A stretch of DNA of 64,000 nucleotides from Homalodisca vitripennis. Lineage: Eukaryota > Arthropoda > Insecta > Hemiptera > Cicadellidae. The translations under genes and the position numbers were made by a program. Under the pieces are notes generated by a model that had not been told where the DNA came from, searched no databases, and saw only the letters and a list, made by a program, of their open reading frames with translations. This document shows positions 46,989 to 58,900 of this stretch, piece after piece. Positions within the stretch are counted from its first letter, which is position 1; each line of letters starts with the position of its first letter. Location: positions 123,391,001 through 123,455,000 of the forward strand of contig NC_060211.1 in assembly GCF_021130785.1 (NCBI RefSeq), given 5' to 3'.

Positions 46989-47931
46989 ATATAAAAAGTA
47001 TCTGGATGTATGTGTGCATGGGTATGTGTGTCTGCATGGGTATGTGTAGAGTCTGTTACGGATTATTATATAATATTTGGAAAGAAACTCAAGGAATATA
47101 CTTTTTTAAGTATATAGGGTTTAATTTTGTGACAAAATCATGGTGTGAACATTGATAAACGGATTTGTCTGAGGTCATACATAGGGGCTTATAAAAGTGA
47201 TAGCCTCCAAACATTGACATAGTACAATAGACAAACATAAAATACTAAAGCAAATAACTGTTTACCAAAGGGCTTAAGAAAATCAGCGTATACCAGTTCA
47301 GTCAACAGTAGACAATCACGGTCTCGGGGACTTATGGGGCTTAGCCCACCCGAAAGACCACATTCATACCGAGCCGTTCGAGGGCCTAGACTTGTTCATC
47401 TCCATGCCCAAGTCCAAACACTCTACTGAGCTCCCACATTCATACCTCCACGCTGTGGAAGGGTCAACCTCTCCCGGACTTACGGGTTTTTAAGCCAGCC
47501 GTAAAAGAGATTGAACTGCTCCAGGACTTACAGGTGTTACGCCTGCCTTAGAAGCAGACGCTCCCCTGGCACGAGGGTGGTCACGCATTCACATGGTTGA
47601 AGGTAAAGATGATAGAACAGTGATATACTACACTCAAAATACTTGCACCTTTGGCCAACCACCCAAAGAAGGGTCTGGAGTGCAAAATTATATGTAATGG
47701 CTGCAATAATACAGTACAATATCTAGTATTTAAAAAGTTCTTTTGTATGTAATTGAAATATCTGTATAATAAAATAATCTCAAATTTTTACTCGTGGTCA
47801 GCTCTCATAACATAATTCAATAGTAGTACACATCTGAAGGACGCGTTACAACGAATGTTCGGTCACAATCAACGGATGTTAAATAACATTTATTTTCTCT
47901 GTATGCATTCCTCAGGTTTTACAACGCTGCG
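46989..47931. other. Spacer between polymerase C-terminal end and module copy
   Basis: No gene recognised. A GC-richer part at about 47320-47590 contains three similar hairpin-forming segments, each following GGACTTA (near 47339, 47477 and 47524). The rest is AT-rich. Confidence 0.4.
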
Positions 47932-50900
47932 TTAAGAATGTGATTGATGTATTACTTCGTGTGTTAATTTTTGTTTTTTAAAGCCAAAAGGTAAAGTGTC
48001 ATAGGATCCTTCGAGCCTTCTTTTGGGTCCTGTAATTTTAAATAATTTGTGCTCCTCCACTGTAACAATGTTCTTTTCTTTAGTACGTCTTATTCTGTTT
48101 TCTTCAATGTCTATTGTCTCCGATGAGCCACTCAGGACCAATGATTTAAGAGTTTCAAAATTTAATTTTCCACTGGTTTTTAAATTTAGAGTAAGGCCTT
48201 TAATTTTGCATACTTCGACTAGTGCATTTTTGTTAGTGGACCATACCAGGTAGGCATAGGTCTTTGGCCCTCCGGAAACAAATTCAACGATGTGTGAGCC
48301 GGGGCCGTAGTCAACCAGTTCATCGGTCATCTCGCCCAAGTAATCCCCTGTGGGGACCTTGTGCATGCCCCCTCTCTGTGAACGTAGAGGACACTGTCTG
48401 TGTCGTAGTAGAGAACCTGGCTTTCTAACTTTTCTAGATGTTCATACAATTTTTAATCGGGCATGTGATGTTGTAAATGCTGCAATTACTACGTTTACAG
48501 TTCTCGCGGGTTCACATACCTCATCAATATATTGCCAATTCACAACTAGTACCGTCTCATTAATGATTTGAGTAGTATTTACATCTATTTCTGGATTAGT
48601 CAGCAGTTGGAAGTACTCATAAGCGTCTCTAACAATCGATGTCTTTGTTTGATTCTCTCTTTGGCCGAATTTACCCCAGAAAGAATTTAACATTAATTTA
48701 GCTAGGGAGCGAAGACCCCCGTTCTTCTCAATTTTGGTCGGGTCCAGGTGAATACCTTCGTGTTCGTGGTAACTACGAATGTACTTGGCCTTGTCTTCTT
48801 CAGTGAGGCACCAGGAGGGGTAACCTGATGCCTCTTGTTTGATTTTTAAAAATTTGTTTATGAAGTCGGTGAATAGGCCCCCTGTCTCGTATCTTGCCAC
48901 CCTCGTACTCCCAGAGCTCGTACATGTATAAAATATCGTACCCCTTTTCCACAGCCTTGCGTATTTCATTCATTGTCCATGTCCCTGTCAATGCTTTTTC
49001 CTCGATGTTATGGTTACAGTCTGTGTTGGACATTTCTTGACCACATGTGCGGCAAAGGAGAAACATTAATTTGTTGTTCATACGTGCTGGAAGGACGGGA
49101 TGATACAAATTTAGAGGAGGCAGAACTTTACACTTGAGGAGACCTTCTGCCTTCAAGCCTCTTTCTCTACACTCCTTGTCCCCTACATAGATTTTCGGAT
49201 GGCTTAATATGTAAGGACAAAATTTATTAACGTACGGGTAGAGTGAGCAGACGTCTGCATACTGGATAGTTTCTCCGTCCTCGCACTTGTAATAGGATTT
49301 CGCATTTCCTGTCCTTCCCCCGAAGAAGGCATCTCTGGGGTTGAGTGGGAGTGTGTTTAGAATAGGGAGTGAATTTAGATGGTCCAATTTTTGTTCTTTC
49401 TTTAGTTTTTGAAACTGACACTCCCACATTTCAACTACCTCGTAGCCGGCATTCTCAAGTCGAGAAATTTTGGATTTGGTTCTCTCGAACCTTACATGCA
49501 GAGTATCGGAAGGGTCATCTGTAAGGGGCTCTTCCCTTTTAAAAGGAAAACATTTGGGGCACCCGTGGAAGTAACAGCCCTGGAACTCGTATACACGCTC
49601 TCCGTCGAACCCATCAGCTTTTAGCCCCTCAATTTTGATTTCTCTCCCCCGCCCCGCGTGCTGAATTTGAACACCGCGCTTTTCTTCCTCCCAAGACAGC
49701 CACTGCAAAGCGATAGGCGATTGGTAGTCGACCATGCGGTATCCATTCTTAGGGATCAGACCGATGGTGTTTGGCTTTAGGAAGTTGCGTCTGAAAGCCA
49801 GGTTGCATGCGCTTGCAATGGTAACGGCTTCCATGAAGGGGTCAACATTGCACTCTTTCAAGAAGATGTCTCTGAATCTAATGCACGCTTGCGCCAGTAT
49901 GTCTACATCGGAGATACAGTACTCGACCAACTCTTTTTGAAAATGAAAAACTACATTGTTAGCGACTTGTTCGTTATACCAATTTTCAAATTCTCTGTGG
50001 GTTTTCTCGAACATGGTTTCAGGGCAGTAATATTCCTTGGGTGGTATGGGGCCTACATAATTTTGGTTTGCCAATGTGTTGAAGAGGTGAGGGAAGTAGC
50101 CCTTCTTCTTCTCCGGGGGAAGGTCAAAGGCTTTAGGCAGTGCCGAGAGGGCCATGGGGAAATAGTTTTAGCGAATCAATAAATCGCACATTGTCTAACT
50201 CCATAAGTATGACTTTAGTGCTTCGCATGATCAGTTCCGGGGTGAATTTGGTTTGTTCGAGAACGTACTTTAGCAGAAATTGAAAATCAAATCCCTGACC
50301 GTTATGAGCAATGACGCATACATTTTTGAATTTTTTTCTCTCCTCCATTACATACTCCATAAACTGATTTACAGGATCATTATTAAATATTTTCGTTCTC
50401 TCTTTACAAACGTCACAAGATTTACCATCAATACATTTCCAGCAAAATTGCTGCGAAACACAGAGATTGACTTTATGAATTTTTGAATTTTCGGTTTAAA
50501 ATTTTATCTTGGCGGGTCTCAAGATCGAAGAAAACGAACAAGAAGTCTTTAGTTTTGGGTTTATTTTTGTCAACCCGCATGTAGCATTGATGGTTTGGTG
50601 GCATATAATCGTTACAGGTTTTGCAAAACACTTCACCGCAAACGTGTTTTGACTTACGATTTTTGAAAAAACACAAGTCTTTGGCATTGCATGCATTTTT
50701 TAACTGAATTGCAACGCTCACTCTTGTGGGCTACGAAGCAAATTTGGTTTTTGAATTTGATGTTACAATTTGGACAAACTATTCCTCCATGCTCCTCTTT
50801 ACATGGCGGAGATACAGTCTGACACGCAGGGCAGATATTGGAACACTTGTGTTCACCCTTGTGGTCATAAGGGACATGGCATGCATCGCAGAAGAATTTA

Positions 50901-51710
50901 CATACAAAGGCTGCGGTGAGAGATGTGATCACATTGTAGTGTCCATCGTGATACAGCAGGTTAATTTTGTACTGAGCATCAGAGTTGTTACCATTAAAGT
51001 ACACAACCCGGCCTTTGTTTCCATAACTGTAGACTGTAATGTTGTAATTCTTCAGGTGGTCTTGGAATCTTGAAAGTTCGGGGATCCCAGCTCCCCGTTC
51101 TGAAATTTGGACACCGGCTTTGGTCATCAGTTTTTTGGGCCTTAAAAGTTTGCCTCTTACATTTGTCTTCACGTATAGCCTTAAACTGGGGATCTTTCTT
51201 GGCGTAGGCTTTGGCCACAACCAACGCACGCGATAGACACAGATTATCGCTATTCTTAATTACTATGATACCTCTACGTGCTTTACATTCTTCTTCAAAA
51301 TTATTATAAAAGCCAGGCCTTCTTGGGCCACCACTACCTACAGGAAGATTCACTCTAGTACATGTGATTTTAAAAGTGTCCGAAGATTTAATAGAATCGG
51401 CATTACTCTGAACGATCCCTCCAAAAATGTCCCAAAGTATATCGCCATGTACTTGGCTGGCAGGTCGATAAGCTACATATCCGGGATCTTTAGTTTTGAA
51501 ATTTATAGAATTTAAAGTGAAGCCAAGATAATCGTTTTCGCTAGTACCTTCTTTCGCTTTTTTAACAAGATCAGAGAATCCTTTCCTAATCCAATCTAGT
51601 TCAGACACTCCTTTAGGCACCGGGTTAAATTTGAAAACGGTTTCAGATCCATTAATTCTAAACCTGCTACTGTAGGTTTTATTGGTACTCATTACCTTAA
51701 TGGGCTCCAT
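47932..51710 (-). pseudogene. Protein-primed DNA polymerase B relic (Maverick/Polinton-type)
   Basis: The coding sequence reads leftward through at least seven frame segments. 51710-50994 holds the N-terminal module; 51229-50654 has several CxxC pairs (zinc-binding); 50721-50473 has exonuclease motif I (FFDLET); 50360-50133 has motif II (AHNGQGFDF); 50155-48800 has motif III (YCISDVDIL, 79-87), an EFQGCYFHGCPKC block and polymerase motif A (DVCSLYP, 301-307). 48969-48442 has motif B (KLMLNSFWGKFG); a short out-of-frame piece carries motif C (YDTDS, 48393-48407); 48366-47932 is the C-terminal end. All motifs survive but no continuous frame does, so it is dead. Integrase, ATPase, protease and capsid genes of complete Mavericks are not seen nearby. 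A virus-derived or bidnavirus-like origin is an alternative. Confidence 0.85.
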
Positions 51711-52560
51711 TTTGTATATAATTAGCTCTAAGATAATGCTATAAATAATGAAAAACCGCTAATATAATACAGCGAACAGCTTTGATACAAGCTTTTAGAA
51801 CGGACTTGATTCTTCAACGTCACGTCAGAGACTGACAAGAAGACCCCGTCACGCGCTTAAATAGGTGTGGGAGCCGCACATGCGCAGTACACGTTTTTTA
51901 CGGTGCACTATGGTATGATGCAATAACCGGAATGAATTGACTAAGCCTTTTTAGGTTACCGTTACGATACCTACACACTAACACTGCGTTAGTAAAAACA
52001 AGCACTTGAAACACAGTCGCATACGATAACTAACTTTAATAAAACACCACTATGATACAAGTAACTCAAAGCATTTAAGGGCATTAAGAACACACTGCTT
52101 TGCTGTATAACAAATACCACTATATTCACTATAGTAATAAATTAGAAGTTAAACACAATACCGCTGAGCACAGGTCCTGTCTCTTTGCCGTCTACCGGTT
52201 GTCGGTTGTATGTGTTGCCGCTACTGTAGGGAGCCGACCAATGGAAGCTAATTTAGACCAATCAGGGACGCGCTTATTCCGACTAATGAGACCGCTGAGG
52301 TAGATGTTGCATGTCTGGTGTTTTACAGGTGACCACAAACCTCAGTCATCGCGTCCCGGTATGAACTAAGCGAGATCCGTTTTTGAAAATAGACTCTGGA
52401 CACACTCGGATAAAATGAATGTTTCTGGCTGTATTCAGATATCCCGTGAACTCAATAAATATTGTATTTGTTGTATACGTGTCCGAGTATACAACAGTAT
52501 CAACTACGAACAGTCAGGCGGTGCAACAAGTAAGTCGACATTCATAAAGTGATGGTTTAC
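51711..52560. other. Upstream region of the polymerase relic
   Basis: No gene recognised. Two CCAAT-type boxes lie near 52238 and 52258 in a slightly GC-richer part, and a strong hairpin is at 52469-52496. I found no terminal inverted repeat shared with the left side of the polymerase relic. Confidence 0.4.
52469..52496. repeat. Hairpin right of the polymerase relic
   Basis: Perfect 10-base arms TGTTGTATAC and GTATACAACA with an 8-base loop. Confidence 0.8.
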
Positions 52561-55500
52561 CGTAATAAATATATCGGAACTAAGAAAATTTCAGGCAGAA
52601 ATTCATACACTAGAGTAGTAAATTAATGTGCCTCAACGGAAAGATAATGTTTATTAATGAATTATGGAGATGCATGGCCATAATGCAAACGTTTTGGTTT
52701 TTAATATGGGGTTAAGTGAATGTATCTCGTCCGAAAAGTAAAGTATTGGCATAGTAAGGAGTATGTCGGGCTTAGGCGTGTACGGTAAAGGATGCAAAGC
52801 TCACTTGAATAGGTGCCCGCTGTATTAAGTGTGAATAAAAGATTTTGAGGTTCCGTAATGGGCTCAGTGTGTACGAAATACATGGACGTACATACACAAA
52901 AATATATGGACCTTTCTCTAGACTGTTTTTAAACTGTTTTAGAATAGGTAAAGGTAATGAGACAAGTGTATGGGCAAATATTAGGGTTGTTGCTTCAGAG
53001 TAGGGCCTTGGAAAACACGCGTCTAATATTTAGTTCAGGTACTATAAAACATGTATAGATGTTTTTTTCTGAACTCATCCCTTAAAGGTTCCGTGAAACT
53101 GAGCGAGGAGCGAAGGTGAATTTTTCGGTCATACTCCTAAAACTTTAGTAAGTTAAGTGAACTACAAAATATGTATAGACTATGTATGGTCAACCAATAC
53201 AGGAGTTTAAAGACATCAGTGTCTGGAATAACCGGGCAATTAGAAATGTGTTTCAGTATATAATTCATGGGAATATATGGGCAGTCATGTGGATACCGGT
53301 CGTAGGTGATAAATCGGGGTATGCGCTACGAGTGCTGGAGGCATTCGAAAAGTAACCTCGGCAGAGTGAGCCTTGGAGACGCTCGGAGTACTCAGGCTGT
53401 AGACGTAGGCATAGGTACGCGTAAAGTTTGGGTTTTTTTAAGACCCGAATTGTGGGAAGCGTTAGGAAGGTGTGAGGCCTGTTTAAAAAATGCATGTCCA
53501 AGAGACGAGCAGTTACAGGCCGATGTATGTGGAGATTGATTGGTGATAACATCCGTGTATGAGCGTTACGTTTAAGTACGGAAGACAGACGGAAAGTGTG
53601 GGATCCCAACAAGGTGCCGACACATGAAAGATGTGGACGGTTAAAGTATGTGGACATTTATCGGTAAAATAGGCAGTAGAAGTGCGAGAGGCATTGGCCA
53701 AGTGTAGGGTACCAGCAGATGAGTTTTATAGGACAGTGTACGGTACAGTGTAGACCATATGCTTAAACCATTGACGTAGGCTACGTAAAGTTTGGGCTGT
53801 TATACGCTCTGTTAAAACTCAAAGTATGGGAAACAGTAGAAAAGTGTGAGGCTCCGGCAGGGACCGTTAGAAATGCATGTCCAAGAGACGGGGTGGTTAT
53901 AGGCTTATGTGTGAATATTGATCGGTGGTAAAATCCGTGTATGAGCGTTACGTTCAAGTACGAAAGACAGATGGAGAGTGTGGGATCCCTGCAGGGTGCC
54001 GACACACGAAACATGTGAACGGTTGAAGTATGTGAATATTCATCGGTAAAAAGTAAGCGGTAGGAGTAGGGGATGCATATTGAATGTGGGGGGATCCGGC
54101 AAACGAAAGGTGTAGGGCAGTGATCGGTACAGTGTAGACGGTAAAACTCCGGTATGCTCAAGTATGAGAACCTTGGCAGCGTGACGTTTTAGACGCTCCT
54201 TAAGACGCTTGGGATACGCAGACTGAGGCGTAGGTAAACGTAATGGTTAGGGTGTTTCGGTAGACAGGCAAAGTGTGGAGTCCAGGCAGTGTGAGCCATA
54301 ATAGTCCCCGGTACTCGAAAGGGTGGATAGTCCTATGCACAAATCAGGGTATGAGCGATATTCCGGGGTGAGACAGCTAGATAGTATTGGAGCCTTGGTA
54401 GTATGCGGTTGAGGGCTCCAGGTGCTCGTTACTCGAAAAGGTGGAAATCTGTAGGCACACGTACAGTTGTTAGAAATCAGGAGTTAACAGCGTAAGACAG
54501 TTGGAGGGAGCCGTTAGAAATATAGGTGAAAGCGTGTAACGAAAGGTCTATGCACACGTAAAGGTGATAGGTAAGAGCGATACGCTCGGCTAAGAGCATT
54601 AGAGAAGTATCGGATCCCGGCAGTGCGAGCCTTAAGACTATCCGGTACTCGAAAGGGTGGGTAGTCCTATGCACAAATCAGGGTATGAGCGATATTCCGG
54701 GGTGAGACAGCTAGATAGTATTGGAGCCTTGGTAGTATGCGGTTGAGGGCTCCAGGTGCTCGTTATTCGAAAAGGTGGAAAACTGTAGGCACACGTACGG
54801 TTGTTAGAAATCAGGAGTTAACAGCGTAAGACAGTTGGAGGGAGCCGTTAGAAATATAGGTGACAGCGTGTAACGAAATGTCTATGCACACGTAAAGGTG
54901 ATAGGTAAGAGCGATACGCTCGGCTAAGAGCATTAGAGAAGTATCGGATCCCGGCAGTGCGAGCCTTAAGACTATCCGGTACTCGAAAGGGTGGGTAGTC
55001 CTATGCACAAATCAGGGTATGAGCGATATTCCGGGGTGAGACAGCTAGATAGTATTAGAGCCTTGGCAGTATGCTGTTGAAGGCTGCAGGCGTTCCGCTA
55101 CCCGAAAAGGGGGAAGTCTGCAGGCGTAGGCATACGTAAATTTTGGGTTTGTTATATGCCCTGTTAAGGCCCGAAGTACAGGAGACAATAGAAAAGTGTT
55201 CGTGAATTTTTATCAGTATAAAACCGAGTGTAGGCGATATCAAAGTACGGTAGGTGATGGTGGGTGGAAATGGCGGAGCAGGGTGCCGAACACACGAAAA
55301 ATGTAGGCGGTTGAAGTATGTGGACATTCAATCGGTTGAAAGTAGAGAGTAGGAGTACGGGAGGTATTGGAAAAATTTAGGGTCCCGACAGACTAATGAT
55401 TTAGGAAAGTGATCGGTAAAGTGTAGGTCATAAGACCATAAGACAGACCATTGTGAGCCTTAAAAGACGCTTAGGCTGTAAGCGCAGGCTAAGGGTTTGT

Positions 55501-55930
55501 TAGAAATCAGAGGCTAACAGCGTAAGACAGTCGGAGGGGCGGTTAGAAATACGGACGAAAGCGGGTACCGATAGGTGTATGCAGACGTAAAGGTTATGCA
55601 ATAGGTAAGATCGATACGCACGGATTCGTATCGGTTCTGGGTAGTGTGCGGGTGTCCATACGGCCAAGGTTTGGTTCAGTAGGCGTCGGCTACAGCCGTG
55701 GTACAGAAAGTCAGAGGTGTGTGATAAACAGGAAGTCTGGGTTAAGATAGGTGACAAGAGGAAGTCTGGGGTTAAGATAAGTTGCCGGAAACCAGGAAGT
55801 CTGTGGTTAGGGAATACCAAAATGTATCTCCCATAAGAGACAATGCTAAAATAGCGCCATAAGAACCCTTGTTTAAAATAACTCCATAAGAGCCCATGTT
55901 AGCGCTCATCGCGAGGGTAGTCTACTAGCG
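52561..55930. repeat. Decayed satellite-like region with higher CpG content
   Basis: The stretch consists of related blocks reshuffled along its length: GCATGTCCAAGAGACG at 53492 and 53875 (offset 383), CCGTGTATGAGCGTTACGTT at both places, and GTTGAAGTATGTG blocks near 54024 and 55311. Near 55727-55810, AGGAAGTCTG recurs three times. CG dinucleotides and G+T are much more frequent than in flanking DNA. All open frames are by-products of the repeats. The part before about 53.2 kb is more decayed and its start is approximate. Confidence 0.7.
54317..55100. repeat. 334-bp direct tandem repeat, about 2.3 copies
   Basis: Units begin at 54317, 54651 and 54985 with GAAAGGGTGG. The first two are nearly identical, and the third diverges after about 55065. 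The near identity shows recent homogenisation or duplication inside an otherwise decayed satellite. Paired minus-strand frames of 65 codons come from this duplication and are not genes. Confidence 0.92.
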
Positions 55931-55931
55931 G

Positions 55932-58900
55932 TAGTTATAATAATGGACATGTATGTGACGTAGTGGCTGGTGCCAATAAAGTAATTACATATAGCAAATT
56001 ATACAGTAAAATAAGTAGGTTATAGTACTTCTGCTGTTTCTACTGGTAAATAAGTCAGTCATGAGTTGCTACAATCTAAACTCAAGGATTAATTGTTTAA
56101 AACCAATATGCAGACTACATATACAGCCATACATACAAGATAAAATCTACGTGAATTTTATTCAGTGAAAAAATTGTGTTGTTTTGACTTATCCGTTTGA
56201 AGAATATTCCACTCAAAAGGACAGAGGTTCAGCCGTGGTGTTCGGGTCATAGGCCGGAAGGAGACTGAATGTTAACTCTGCTAACTTTGTCCGTATCAAC
56301 TTGAAGCAAAATTTCTCACGGTGCCACTGTACTAAACAAATTTTCAAAGGTATAATGTTTTAAAATTGTGTTTTCCACGGTAACGAGGAATAATTATTGT
56401 TTGTTAAGAAATAGAACAATCGTAATGGTTAAGTTACAGTTATATAAATTATCAGGAAGAGAGCACATCTAGATCTTTACACGAAGATAATAAATAAATA
56501 ATTGAATATTTATTTCCTCAATGAAATAAAGATCCAAGGCGCAGCATAATTACAAGTAAAAGTAGTGTATGATCTTCGTATAAAAAATATAACATATTGA
56601 GAACATGAAATTTACAATATAAATATGTATTAATGTAACATATATATGCACTCATAATATAATAAAAAAGAAAAAACAAATACATTTTAGCTACAACAAA
56701 TCAAGTGTTAGAGAATAAGATGACTAGCAGGTAACAACGGCAAAAATGATAATGTGATTATGAATGATTATTAAATAGTAAAAATTTTTACTTAATTTAT
56801 AAAGAAAAGTTTACATCGAAAACAGTTTATTAGGAGGCTTGGAAACTCACACACTTTTAGACTCACGCCACACATAACCAAAATCTCTCTCTCTCTCTTT
56901 CTCGCTCTATCTCCCCCTTTTCCTGTCCTTATATTTACCACCATCAAAGACGCTCTCTCTCAACACACAATCTACAAAGTTACAACATCATGACACTATC
57001 ATACGCCAACCCACTGTAAATACTCCTTCCTGATGAAAATAGGATCAACAATTAAGCTAGTGATGTCAATCATAGCTAGCATGTCACATAATCCATCTCA
57101 TGATCAAGTATCTGTCAACATTACATGACACAAATTTTAGTGGCAGCACTGCATTACAAGTAACCTACTATGCCAGTGAATATGCATTATTGTACCACAT
57201 ATTTGTAGACACGGAAAAACTTTCTTTTTAATTTTTTTTCTACCCCCTCCTATTTTTATGCTAAGGCTAGACCCATAAAGATGTTTGATCTTAACTAAAC
57301 AGATCCAATAGAATGGTTTGTACTGGACAAATAGAGAGTACTAAGAAAAGTCAGACATGGACTGCACTATCCCTCAATAAGACACCCTTGTTGTTTTTCT
57401 AATAATAATAATAAATTTGTAATATTCAATTTCTAACATGTACAATTGCTTAAAGTTATTTTGATGTAGTGTAACCGAAACTTTGATAAATTGTTCTTTA
57501 TATAACACACAAAACGTTTTAAATTTTAGTAATATTATTATTCATATAAAACACAAGATAAATATTTTTTATTGTGTTTTATTCATCACCTTTTAATAAT
57601 ATTATATTCAGTCACATTATATCTTATCAAGATTCTCTAAGTATATCATTTATGAAGACCTTATTTTTATAGAAATATGTTTATAACATAGATACCGTGT
57701 TTTAAAATTTAAACGTTTTGTTGCATCATTTTTCTTCAGCGTAACAATTAAATGTACATTATCGTTATTTGTTGACTGCTTCTCCATTTGCTTCACATTT
57801 GAAAAACCATTCTTTATTACAATTTCCCATACATTTATAAGTGAAATTTTCACTAAAAAGCCTGGAATGGGTAAGTGTATTGATTTCACGTAACAAATCT
57901 AAAGTAGTAAGAAAGTAAAAACAAAATAATAGTATCGTAAAAATTAACAACGCATCATTTCAGCGCACTTATGCGTTGTAGTACACTGCCTACCTCACTA
58001 GAACTAATTATTAAGACACAGGTTTTTAACATAACCCAAGGAACAAGAATTTGAATGTATCATTTAGCATGATAATTCAATATATATCATCTTCAGCCTT
58101 TAAAATGTTCAGGATACTTTATTTCTACAATCATTAAGTTCTATGATTGTGCATGTTTCAACTGTAGAATTTGGTTGAGCGTCATTGAAGCACTTAGTGG
58201 GCTGAAACAATTACGTTTATACCTACTGAGAGGGTGTTAAGTTTTCTATTCTGTATGATTTATCTGTATGACAGCATGATGATAATGAAATGAGCTATAT
58301 GATTAATATTTAAAATGCAAATTTAGCGTAGGCCTATTACACACCACGTGGTGCAGCGTACTCGTACCTTGCACATATAAACCAACAATAAAAAGAAATG
58401 GATGCGATCCATGTAAAAATAAAAAAGTGGAACATTTAAGTTTGTGAAATTTAACAAGTAACCGAAATTGTCTACATCGATTGTAATTCTACTGATACAA
58501 TATATAAAAAATTAAGTGTAAAATTTATTTAAAATAATATATGTCTAATATTTTTAAATTTGAAAGGACAGGGCATATATTTCAAATTTTCCAACAATAA
58601 AATGACAACCAATGGCAAGGTATCCTGAAAATGGTGAACAAAAAAGTAAACTAATTCTACAATTAAAATGGATCGATAAAATACCAGCAAGTCCTACCGT
58701 GATAAAACTGCAGAAGACTATAATTTTAAGAAAACATGAAGGTAGCTCATCAAATTATGATAACGACATATTCTTTTGGATTATAATGTATTGAAAGAAA
58801 TGTTGGTAATTAAAAAAAGGGTTTGCTGAATATAAAATGTTTTCATCAATACAATTTACGTATTTTTTCAGCTGTTCCACAGAGATTTAGATGAAACATT

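Noticed and set aside
47932..51710. Functional host DNA polymerase gene with introns
   Set aside because: Segments overlap in different frames and lack splice signals at the joins; a pseudogene with frameshifts explains it better.
52701..55820. Multiple His/Leu/Ser-rich minus-strand frames in the satellite
   Set aside because: They repeat with the DNA units, break at unit borders and have no domain similarity.
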